This document shows positions 49,060 through 59,320 of a stretch of 64,000 nucleotides of DNA, one piece after another. Each line of letters opens with the position of its first letter. The stretch's first letter is position 1. This DNA comes from Druceiella hillmani (lineage: Eukaryota > Arthropoda > Insecta > Lepidoptera > Hepialidae). Position numbers and translations under genes: made by a program. Below the pieces are notes generated by a model. That model was not told the DNA's origin and ran no database searches. It worked only from the letters and a program-made list of their open reading frames with translations. The DNA is taken from positions 11,482,501 to 11,546,500 of the forward strand of contig JAYKKI010000063.1 in the NCBI GenBank assembly GCA_039881145.1, read 5' to 3'.

Positions 49060-49500
49060 GAAATTATTAACGGTTAACTGTTAAATGTTAACTGTCAACT
49101 GTTAAATATTAACGATTAATTTTTAGGTATTGACTATTAACTCTTGACTATTGACTGTCGAATAGTGTCTGTTGACTATTGGTTATAGAATTGCCGAATA
49201 TTGCCTATTACTATTGACTTCTGACTACTGACTATTGACATTTAACCATTGATTTTTGACCATTGATAATTTAGTACTAATAACTGACCACTAACTTCTG
49301 GCCGCTGACCAATGAACACCGACCACTGACCGCTGATCACTGACCTCTGACACTTGACTACTTACCACTGAATGTTAACCATTGACCATTGACTTTCGAC
49401 TATTCGCTATTAATAATTAATGATTTAACTATTAAATATTAACTATATAATTATGTTTAATTTTAACTATATATTTGTTAACTATAATATTGATTCTAAT
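49060..49500. repeat. Degenerate 7-bp repeat tract, copy 1 (module J)
   Basis: Dozens of heptamers of the type TTAACTG, TGACTAT, TGACCAC and TTAACTA follow each other for over 400 bp. The centre is the GC-richer TGACC(A/G)C form and the edges the AT-rich TTAACTA form. The period is 7 with frequent one-base slips. Confidence 0.85.
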
Positions 49501-49676
49501 ATTTTGTTTTCATTAATTATTCTAGATGACGATAAATGTTTTAATTTCTCTCTTTAAATTTGTAGCTATAAAAACGCAAGCAAATCTGGGGGAAAAACAA
49601 ATAATTTTTTCATTGTTTCAAAATTATTTCTTAAAGAACTACGTCACACTGTGTTACCATATTATATAATATTCAG

Positions 49677-49718
49677 CCATAAATAGTATACTAGTCATCC
49701 ATAAATAGTATACTAGTC
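49677..49718. repeat. 20-bp direct duplication
   Basis: CCATAAATAGTATACTAGTC occurs twice, 22 bp apart, in module L of unit 1. The 58.3-kb copy has only a diverged single version. Confidence 0.9.
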
Positions 49719-51281
49719 TGAGAATCAAGAAAACTCCCGACTGTTTTAAATCTATACATATATAGGTTTTCTTGTTTGTTCAGTGATTTTAATTATATAG
49801 TCTTGCCAATCGAGTTTACAATCAATAGTGCGAGCTGTGTACTAATTTTCATTACTCCTAAATATACATCCCTACAATCCCATGTCATCAAAAAATTAAT
49901 CACGTCCAATTTTTTATTAATTTCATTGTGTTTCATTATTGCAGAAATGAGAATATTGAATTTTTTTTTAATTAAGGATCGGAAATTTTAATTAAGAAAA
50001 TGAAACCTTTTAGCCCCATTCCGCACATATATGTTGAATTGTCTGTTTAATGGTTTTAATTAAATGTACTTACTATCATTCCTGAAATTCATCGGCATTT
50101 TCATAATTAAATACAGATTAATATGTTATCAAATAAACACTCACGTCTTGTTACTTTTTAATATATCTTTTTATTGCATAAATAAGAAATTTGGTCTTTT
50201 TTAAATATTTATGTCATGCTTTCCTAATAAATTTAAATATTCCAGTCCCATTCTACTTTAAGCGATGTAATTTGTTTTAGACATTGAATATAAAAGTACT
50301 GTACTGTCAGTGTAGGTATTGAACTTAACTGGAGCAAACTATATATGCACAAATAACGTCTTAATTATGTCCATAAAAATCTTAATTATGTCCACTTGTG
50401 GAGTTTTGTAGCTAAATGACAAAAATGGATCTCTTATTATTACGGCACATCCATCTGTGTCACATCATAGCTCTTTCAGTTTAAGAACGGCATTATCGGA
50501 GGAAAACATTGTCATACTCGTATTAAGTTAATAGTCAAATCATGATTATTTTTAATGCAAACATTTGTTTTCAATTATTTGAATATCAAAATATTTTTTT
50601 ATTATTTTTACCCATAGTAAGAACTTAGAAATTATAATTAGTTTTCCTTAATTTCTCAATTGAGTAAGAAATTCACGCGTGAGACAAAGATTTTACCTCT
50701 CTTGACGGTGTTGTTGAAATTTATATTTCTAATACGTTGTGTTTATTATTTGCATTATCTCCGCAAAATGACCCCTAATACTCCAAATCATTATTTTTTT
50801 GTATTTTACCTTTACCTTACTCTGCCAATTTCTTTAGTTTATCATTATATATGACTAGATCAAATCTCCACATCTTACGCTTCCCGTAATAGATGAACCG
50901 ATCAACGTTCAGCCGATTCCACAACAGATCCTTTTTTTCATTGTTGGTTTGGTACTGTCACACCTCTTGTCCACTTCCAAGCATCTCATATTAATATGAT
51001 AACACATATGTCTCAGCAAGCTATATTCCCAGATATTTCAGGATTTCTAAACTTTGTAAACGTTCACACAAGTCCCGCAATGCCGAAGTCTGAGTTTCTG
51101 ACTCAGTTCATATCAGTCCTCATCCAGTCCCCGTTTTAGATTTTAGTTCAGCCCGTATAATTCAATTCGAATGTATGCAATATCATTTTCAAAACTTAAA
51201 GGAACTGTTTTGTAACAATATTAAGATATTTAAATAAACTATTACTATTTGTGATCACAAGATAGAAGTGAAAACTTCTAA

Positions 51282-51286
<5 letters not shown>

Positions 51287-51316
<30 letters not shown>
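51287..51316. repeat. (AT)n microsatellite
   Basis: About 15 dinucleotides between modules B and C of unit 2. Confidence 0.95.
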
Positions 51317-51318
<2 letters not shown>

Positions 51319-51449
51319 GTATAATTACATTGATGTTAGATGTTAGATTATGATGGTGAATCAGGAATAATAGGAGATAATTATTTTAAAATACAATTAT
51401 ATAGGTGTATTATATTAAATTACACTCAAAATAAAATATTAATAAAGAA

Positions 51450-51646
51450 GTGTTTTGTATGCCTAAAAAATTAGTTCGCTTGGCCGAAGCCGAAGGGACC
51501 CGAGTTTATCCGATTCAGCATAATCGACCCAATCCTGGCGGCTCAGCGTCACTGACCCAAGAGTTAGGGATCAGTTTCAATCACTACTCAGAAAAAAATT
51601 CGCTGGTGCACAAAATGCGCAGGTGCGCATGAAGAAGTTTTCACTT
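51450..51646. mobile_element. GC-rich insertion in unit 2, origin unknown
   Basis: Units 1 and 4 pass directly from an (AAAT)AAAGAA-like end of B into AATAGAAACGAG of C, whereas unit 2 has about 190 extra bases here. The insert is far richer in G+C than its surroundings. It is flanked by AAGAAG on both sides (51445-51450 and 51631-51637), a possible 6-bp target duplication. A plus frame (51450-51632) reads MPKKLVRLAEAEGTRVYPIQ then NRPNPGGSASLTQELGISFN. I do not recognise it. Thirteen bases (TCACTACTCAGAA) recur in module D of the same unit at 52320. Confidence 0.45.
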
Positions 51647-53581
51647 GAAAAATAGAAACGAGGTATACTTTTGAAAATAGTCCTTCATTATCAGAAGCTT
51701 ATATCATCTAAAAGAGATCTCATTTGTATTAATTTCTTTACGCAACACTGTCAATATTTGCATAGTCTGACAGTGATGCTGTAATAATCCTTAAATTATA
51801 ATACGTCACTGGCGCATAATGTACACAAAAGGAAAAAGAAATACCTTTGAAATTGAAGACTGGAAAACAATTCCATAATTTTACAGATTTAAAAGGAACA
51901 CTTAGCGCCGGGAAATGACCTTTTCCAATAAATACTCTGCTGTCACCTGAATGTCAAACGTCCTACACGATTTGCAAACTTCAAAGATAACTTAATTATG
52001 AAATTTATATTTACAAATATATGTTTTATGTTTCCATCCCAATTTACAAAATAGGGACAATCTCTTACCCTCGTATTCAAAGAGGACAAATATTTATTAT
52101 TAATGATTGACTCAAATTGAAACATCTTAAGCCTTTATGGGAATTCCAATTTCTGCCGCGACAATACCTGTTCGACGCCTACTTAATTAAATTGTTCTTC
52201 GCTTAAATTGTTCAGAGTATTAAAGATGATCAAATTTCGCCATTTCTAAGACTATATTTACATTTTGACTAATTATGTCGTAGTCGAGTATCTGAAGAAT
52301 TGTGTTTATTGACATATTATCACTACTCAGAATAAATTCGTTCAAATTTTTAACTTCGGTATCTTACGATTATGATAGTATATTTCAATTTGATTCGTTT
52401 TTACAAAGAAAATTTCCTCTCTTTCTTAATGTAACTCTAAAAGATTAAATTAAACTGAAATTCTATATATGTGAATATTTTAGTAAAATTGGGAGACTAT
52501 GTTTTGCACATTTTTGGGTTTATCAGTTGCTTTTACTTATGTATATCTGCCTGTGATACCCCATATTTGTGTGAATTGTCTCGGTCAATTTTGTACTGAA
52601 CATCACCCAACTGTCAATCACTGTATTTTCTTCTTTTACTTTTCATTTTTCTTTTGCCTGTCTTTTTTTTTAATATAATATCAGGTTTTAGTTTATATGT
52701 GAACAACTAATTTCCAAAACTGTCTAAAAATATTTTCTATTACCAATCTTTGACTTTCTTCACTCATGTAAGGATCATATTTTACCAACATATAGCAACA
52801 GCATTTTCAGATTGATCTTTAATGTTTCATTATCAGAAACAGTAATCCCAAGAAAACAATTTAAGAAAAATACTGAATTATTTGTGTAATTAATTTTTCT
52901 TCTCATGCAATTATACCTATACGTATTACCCAACATCGTTGCTGTGATAAAGCCGCGCCCAGTGTGCGTGCTCTGTAAGACGTTTAACCCTTGCGTTGAG
53001 GTTGAAATATTGTATCTCGAAAAAGGGATATGGCATGAAAAAAATTTATGATTATAATTGTCATATTTACTTTTCAGGGATTGAAGTTTAATGTGTATCT
53101 AGAGATGAAACCCTGAATAATTCCACAACACTTCACCCGTATATGACACTACGGTATATGATTGTCCTTATTCAGACATAATTCGATATAAATCTCGACA
53201 ACAATATTTAAACAAAATTACATCACCTTGCATTATACCATCATGTTTTCTGTTTAAACACCTTTAGTGAAAACAATGATTTGTGGATTTTTTGAATTAT
53301 CTTTTATGCTAAAATAAGATAAGTTCAATTATAAGTAAAAATCTACGAAAAACAACATAACAATATTCCTTGCTTATAATAACATGAAGGAAGAAATAAC
53401 GTTTCAAAGTGAATAATAACGACTACATATAAAAAAGGATACATAATACATAGAAAAAAGGTATATCGTACATAGATTTAAATAAAATAATATAATATAC
53501 ACTCGTCTTTTTACGCATATGTACCTACTTCATAATTTACTATAGAAAATAAAAAGCACATATGTGTCCATGTTGTCTATA

Positions 53582-53848
53582 TATGTGTGTGTGTGTGTGT
53601 ATGTGTGTGTATGTGTGTGCGTTTGCGTGTGTGAGTGTGCGTGTGTGAGTGTGCGTGTGCGTGTGCGTGTGCGTGTGCGTATGCGTGTCCGTGTCCATGT
53701 CCATGTCCGTGTCCGTGTCCGTGTCCGTACGTGTGTGTATGCGTGTGAGTGTGCGTGTGAGTTTGCGTGTGAGTGTGCGTGTGAGTGTGCGTGTGCGTGT
53801 GCGTGTGCATTTGCGTATGCGTGTTCGTGTGCGTGTATGTGTGTATAC
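53582..53848. repeat. TG-rich compound microsatellite with hexamer phases
   Basis: (TG)n grades into (GTGTGC)n, then (GTGTCC)n near 53690-53730, then GTGTGA/GTGTGC alternations. It sits inside module H, where units 1 and 3a have only CTGTCTGTGTATGTATC-like wording, so the expansion is specific to unit 2. Long frames on both strands (up to 129 codons) are artefacts of the repeat. Confidence 0.95.
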
Positions 53849-54229
53849 TCTATCTACATTTAATATAAAGCTTATCCCAACAAGCAATAACGCGCCAATA
53901 TGGAACCTGTTGTTTTTCTCAGTATTCATACGGATATACTATCGTACGTAAAGTAACATCAAACTCTTCCAATTTATAATACAGCAGACTTGAGGATGTT
54001 ATTTTTTTCTTTTCATCATCCGTCGAGTGGGAAATTATTATCAATATTTTTCTCGCTTTCCCTTCACGCGGCACAGATGTGACACAAGTATTTTAATAGT
54101 TTGTTTTACCTTCCCATAATTACCCCTAATATTCCGATTCATTTCTTTGTACGTTACGTATACCTTACTTTGCAAATATGTTTAGATCAATATTAAATAT
54201 AACTATGTCTATCTTCTCTCTAAGATAAC

Positions 54230-55145
54230 AGCCTTTTACAGACGAATGAGTAAACTTCTGGCCGATTCCATAAGAGATCTGCTTTTATATTGTTGATACT
54301 GTCGTATGTTTAGTTTACCAACCCCTATGATAAACCTCTGTTTCCAGATGCATCAGAAAACTGCACTCCCTGATGCATCAGCATTTCTAATATTCACAAA
54401 CGTTCGACACAAGCCCCGCAGTGCTGAAGTTCAGATTCTCAGTTCACATCAGTCCTTGTCCAGTTCCACTGTTATAATTATGTTTAGCCTTTTTAATCCA
54501 AGGGTATTAATTATAATTTTTAATATTCAAATAAAGTATATTATAACAATATTAAGAAATGTAAATATTTTTTTATTAATTAAACATTTTTATATTTATT
54601 ATGATTTCACCCAACTATCAATCACGGTATTTGCTTGTTTTACTTCTTATTTTCGTTTCCACCGCAATTTTTTACTCTTTGTTCTATTTACGAAATCCTT
54701 GTTATAATTTTTAATATTATGTCTGTATAAATATTCTCAAAAATTTTCGAAAAATCTTTCCTAATTTTGACATTTTGTCCCTCATGAAAGAAACGTCTTT
54801 TCCGTAAATCAGAAATCAGAAGCGGAAATTCCAAAAAAACACTGTATTACCAGTGGAATTAATTTTTCTTTCCGTGAATTAATACCTACCCCTGTCACTC
54901 AATACTCAAAGCCCGCGTCATTACTTAGATAATGCCGTACAGCGCCCGATGCGTGTGCACTGTAGGACGTTTAACCCGTTCATTAAGTTTGAAATGCTGT
55001 ATCTCGAGAATGGAATGAGATATGAGAAAGAATTATGATAAATCATAGTCTCATTTACTTTTATAGAAGCAAAAGATGAAACCTCGAGTAATTTCACAGT
55101 ATTTTACCGATGTATGACGCTACACTAACGCCATCTCTTAGTCAG

Positions 55146-55214
<69 letters not shown>

Positions 55215-56170
55215 TGTTGATTTTTTGTGTAAGTAACTAGGTAAGTTCATGAAATGCACCATTTCCCGTCAGGAATTGTGAAGTATAATAATCAGAGATT
55301 AGCCAATTTTTACTTACTCGCTCAGAAAGATCGGGGAAGAACAACCTGATCGTTTCCCTCTTGGAATCGGGGGAGGAACACATGGATCGCCAATAAGTAA
55401 CGACAATCTCCAAAATACATATGTTTCTAGCAACAAGGGATTTATTACAGTAAAATATTTTGAGTTAATAAATTTGGTAATACGATCGTAAATATAACGA
55501 TGCAATAAATTCTTGGCTATAAGTTTGAAATATGACCACTATGGCTGGATATGCAATTGACTTTAACGCGTCTGATGTTATAATAGTAATAGTATAAAGG
55601 TAATGTTTTCCAAGCAATTGTTGTAGAAGTATTTCATTGTAGTATATATAGCTCAGCAATTTATTGGTGACTGCCAGCCTGAGACAAGTGGTTTTTATTA
55701 TTACTAGTATAAACCATGAATTAAAATACTGAATTATTAACATATGTATTTTTCCAATATTTATGGTTCAGACCTTACACATATATCAACAATTGTCGCA
55801 TGTATCTTGCGTCAATGTTAGGTACTTAATATTTATTATTTTCTCAGTACCAATATGGTTATATTGTACTTAAAGTAAAATAAAACTATTCCTTACTTAT
55901 CGTAATATGAGGGATGAAACAACGTTTTAATGTAATTAGTGGCGATTAGAAAGAAGAATGAACATAACAATGTCTTCAAAAAGCCTTGTGTTATTTATGG
56001 ACGATCGCTTAAACATTTGACTTAAAATAATGTGTTATATTGGTGCATACTCGTATATCCCTGTACACTTTGTATTACACCATTTAAAACAAAAAGTACA
56101 TATGCATCCCTGATGTCTATGTATAAATTGTATACGTATATTTAATACGAAACATATTCGACAACCATTT
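54230..56170 (+). repeat. Macrorepeat unit 3a (A, B, E-H; lacks C and D)
   Basis: A/B 54230-54520 (GGCCGATTCCATAAGAGATC; CACATCAGTCCTTGTCCAGT), E from 54595, F 54885-55150 (GCGCCCGATGCGTGTGCACT; AGGACGTTTAACCCG), G 55440-55580, H 55600-56165 (TTCCTTACTTATCGTAATAT; GGACGATCGCTTAAACATTT). Direct passage from B to E implies a deletion of C-D. Confidence 0.7.
55149..55215. repeat. (TA)n microsatellite at the end of module F
   Basis: Over 30 dinucleotides directly after GTCAGTCGA, a word also present at the same place in unit 1 (GTCAGTCGATATAAATC near 47531). The tract therefore grew from a module-internal ATATA. Confidence 0.95.
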
Positions 56171-56179
56171 TTAAAGGAG

Positions 56180-59100
56180 TAGTACGACTATAAAATTCTG
56201 ACTAAACCTTTATTGTCGAATCAAATTCTTTACGCAAAACTGTTTTTAAAATGGGTTGCTGACACATAATATACACAAAGAAGAAAAAGTAATTAATCTT
56301 AAATTTTAGTTACACGGAACAAAACTTTTATTTATTTTCCAGACTTAATGTTTCTTACATTTGGAAACCGGAAATCATCTTTTTTAACAAAAAATCTACA
56401 ATCGAATAACCGTCAAACGTTCCAATAGATTAGCAAGTGTTAAAATTAAATTAACTGTTAAATTTATATTTATAAATACATATACTAAAATTCCATCTCA
56501 ATTTACAAAACAGGAACAATCTCTTACCCGCGTATTTGCAAAGGACCAGCCAACGTCTCTTTGTTATGACTTACCCAAATTGAAATATCTCAAACCCTTA
56601 GGGGAACTTCAATTACCGTCGTGACAACATCTGCTTCATACATAGCGTGAATTATGAATCACAAAACCGACACTTGACACAGTCCCTCCTATTTGTTACT
56701 AAAAGCCAACTTATTCCGTAACTAAGTTTGTTTAAAGTATTAAAGGCGATCAAGTTCCGTTATTTCTAAGGCCATATTGTAATTTTGACTAATTATGTCT
56801 TAGTCAAGTATCTGAATAAAGGTGTTCATTGACCCGATTTCAGTCCTCAGAATATGTTCGCTGAAAGTTTCCATAGGCACTTGGAAACTGAATTGTATCC
56901 TTGAGTTTATGTATTTCGATTCGAATAGTTTTATAAGAATTTTCAATCCAAATTTCCTCTTTCTGTTAGTAAACTGCAAAATAATTAAATTAATTCTACT
57001 GAAATTCTACATTTGTGATTACATTTAATATTTCTATAAGTTTGGTATACTTTTAGTGTCGACTGTTAAACGTTGGGATAAAAGTACATATTTTAGTTTA
57101 CTAGTCGCTTTTTATGTGACTCTGAATTGTGCATGAATTGTTTTGGTCAAGTTTATGATGAGCATGGCTCCTCATCTTCACCTCTTTCTTTCCTAATTCA
57201 TAATTTCAGCAATACCATCCTTATCATGTTTAAGTAGTTCGTGATTCCATCCATCAATACATTTATTTGTTTTTATTTTCCACTTTTCATTGTTGCTGGT
57301 ATTTGTATCTGTTTATAAAATTTGCAAATTATCTTCTATGATAATATTATATCTGTATAAAAATTTTCAAAAATTGTCCAAAAATCTTTCATAATCTTTG
57401 AATTTTCTTCGTAGTGTAAGGAACATCTTTTCCCAAAATATAAAAACAGGTGTTTTCTAGATTTCCCTTCTAATGTCTTATTACTATAAGCAGAAATCTC
57501 AAGGAAACAATTTAAAAAAAAGTACTGTATTATCAGTGTAACTAACTCTTGCCAAATAATACCTGCTCGTATCGCTCAATACTCAAAGTTCGCGCAGCGC
57601 CTGGTGCGCTTGCACTGTAATACGCTTAACCTATATAATATAATAACTTATCTAGTAAGTGAGACTAACAATTGTTTTACATTAATGGGTTGACAGATAA
57701 ATAAAACGATATGCTGCAAAAATTACCAGGTTTGTTTTATATTTTTAGAAATTATTATAACAATTTACAGAATTTGTTAGATTCTAACTTATTTTGATTG
57801 TAATGTCATTTTTATACTAACTGAGATAATAACTGTGAAAATATATTTAATATCCCTCTTTCAGCTTCCAACAACGCAACGTATCGACGCGATTTTTACA
57901 TAGAGATAGTATATTTACCTTCTTTTATCTTGGAAAAAATTGTCGTAATATCCTAACTATCCTGTCTATAACAATAACTATCTTTACATAACTATTAACT
58001 GTTACCTGATAATTATTAACCATTAACTCTTAACCGCTATAAGTTAACTGTTAACCGTTAACTGATAAATCTTAACTGTTAAATGTTAATTTTTAACTAT
58101 TGATTATTAACTATTTAACTATATTTAAATTTATAACTATAAATTATAATACCCGTTTTTAATATTTAACTTCCGTTAATCATTCTAGGTGGCGCTGCAT
58201 ATTTTAATTTCTCCCTATAAAGTTGTAACTTAACCACGCGAACAAAGCCACGGGTAAAAGCTAATTATATTATCAGCAAGTTCAAAGTACTTTTTATGGT
58301 ACCGCGTCATGCTGGGTCACCATACGGTATAATATTTAGTATCCATGGTATATTAGTTTCAGTATCAAGAAAAGAACTAATAGTTTTGGATATGAACAAA
58401 TATTTGTCGATTTTTCTGTTTAGTAGTTTTAATTATATCTTCTTGTCATCTGAGGTTACAATCAGTAGAAACATTTTGATGTTCATTTTTATTGGCCCTA
58501 ATTACAGGTCCCAGGAAAGTTATAAAATAAATAAACACGTTGTCAGATAAATGATCACGTCCAGTTATTTGTTTACATGTTTTTATTGTCTTTTGTGAAT
58601 GTAAAAATAAGTATCGCAAAGTTTTTAGTAATTTAAACATAGTGCTAGTCGACTTTCTTTCATGCAACACGTTTCAGGCACCAAATATAAATGTACTTTG
58701 TCGTAAATGTATGAAGTGAATTTAATTGTAGGAAACTACCTATGCACTTATAAAGTCTACCTAAATTATGTCCACCTTTTGAGTTCGGTAGCTAAGTGGC
58801 AGAAATGGATTACATATAGTTACGTCATGTCCGTTTGTCCGTCATGTACATCTGTGATACAGAATTATAACTCATTCAATTTAAAACCAATTTTTTTGAA
58901 GGAAGACTTAGTCAATTTATGGTAATAGTGAGAAATAAAAAAGTGCCTGTGTATATTTCTTAAAATTAAATATTTAACTAAAAACATTTTGAATTGTTTT
59001 TCGCCCATACAATACAATGGTCATCGAGATGACGTATTTATCTTACATGCTCCGTCAAGTGGGAAATTTTTTAAAATTTTTCTTGTTTTTATTACACGAG

Positions 59101-59320
59101 ATGCGAGAAATAGATTTTAGTTGCCTTTTCGGAAATGTGATCCAAACTTAATTTTGTTATACACTGTGTTTTATTTCTTATTTTTACAACCCCAAAATTA
59201 CCTCTAATATTGTTAAGATTTTTACACTTTACGCATACATTACCTTGTCAATAGGTTTACGTCATCATTTATCATAACCATATCAGCTCTCTACGTCTCA
59301 TGCTCTCTCAGATAACGGCC
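56180..59320 (+). repeat. Macrorepeat unit 3b (C-F, I-N; lacks G, H)
   Basis: C 56180-56320, D 56360-56945 (AAATTGAAATATCTCAAACC; CAAAACCGACACTTGACACA; TTTTGACTAATTATGTCTTA), E 56990-57555, F truncated 57555-57635 (CGCGCAGCGCCTGGTGCGCT), I 57630-57740 (GTGAGACTAACAATTGTTTT), J 57965-58150, K 58165-58260 (CATTCTAGGTGGCGCTGC), L 58265-58640, M 58690-58930, N 59030-59320. The G-H gap and the C-start next to unit 3a suggest unequal exchange between neighbours. Confidence 0.72.
57965..58150. repeat. Degenerate 7-bp repeat tract, copy 2 (module J)
   Basis: The same TTAACTG/TTAACCG/TTAACTA heptamers as at 49060-49500, but less than half as long and without the GC-rich TGACCAC centre. Both tracts are followed by the same CATTCTAG(A/G)(T/G)G word of module K. 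Confidence 0.85.

Larger units (their letters stand above)
45160..50880 (+). repeat. Macrorepeat unit 1 (complete, modules A-N, ~5.7 kb)
   Basis: Reference copy of the composite unit. Modules: A/B 45160-45460 (GCCGATTTCACAAGTGATCC; TCAGTATAATCCAAGTGTAT); C 45640-45850; D 45860-46380 (AAATTGAAACATCTAAAACC; CAAAACCGACACTTGGCGAA; CATTTTGACTAATTGTGTCG); E 46390-47270; F 47275-47570 (GCGCGGCGCTCGG, TAGGACGTTTAACGCTTG); G 47640-47900; H 47945-48470 (TTCCTTGCTTATCGTAACAC); I 48790-48900 (GTGAGACTAACAAATGTTTT); J 49060-49500 (7-bp repeats); K 49505-49600; L 49640-50100; M 50280-50530; N 50640-50880. Frames inside, including a 119-codon minus frame at 48281-48640, are not kept in the other copies, so no gene is called. 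Confidence 0.75.
50880..54230 (+). repeat. Macrorepeat unit 2 (A-F, H, N; lacks G and I-M)
   Basis: A/B 50880-51190 (GCCGATTCCACAACAGATCC; CATATCAGTCCTCATCCAGT), C 51640-51860, D 51895-52400 (AAATTGAAACATCTTAAGCC; TTTTGACTAATTATGTCGTA), E 52440-52915, F 52915-53210 (AAGCCGCGCCCAGTGTGCGT; TTTAACCCTTGCGTTGAGG), H 53345-53890 with a large TG expansion, N 53995-54230. The jump from H to N removes the 7-bp tract and modules K-M seen in units 1 and 3b. Confidence 0.72.

Noticed and set aside
53540..53951. Long frames on both strands (99-129 codons)
   Set aside because: They are products of the TG/hexamer microsatellite.
54306..54707. 133-codon plus frame over module B of unit 3a; similar wording (SAFLIF-N) readable in other B copies
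   Set aside because: Frames are partly shared because the DNA is homologous with few indels, but units 1 and 4 contain stops and no known protein is recognised; not enough for a gene call.
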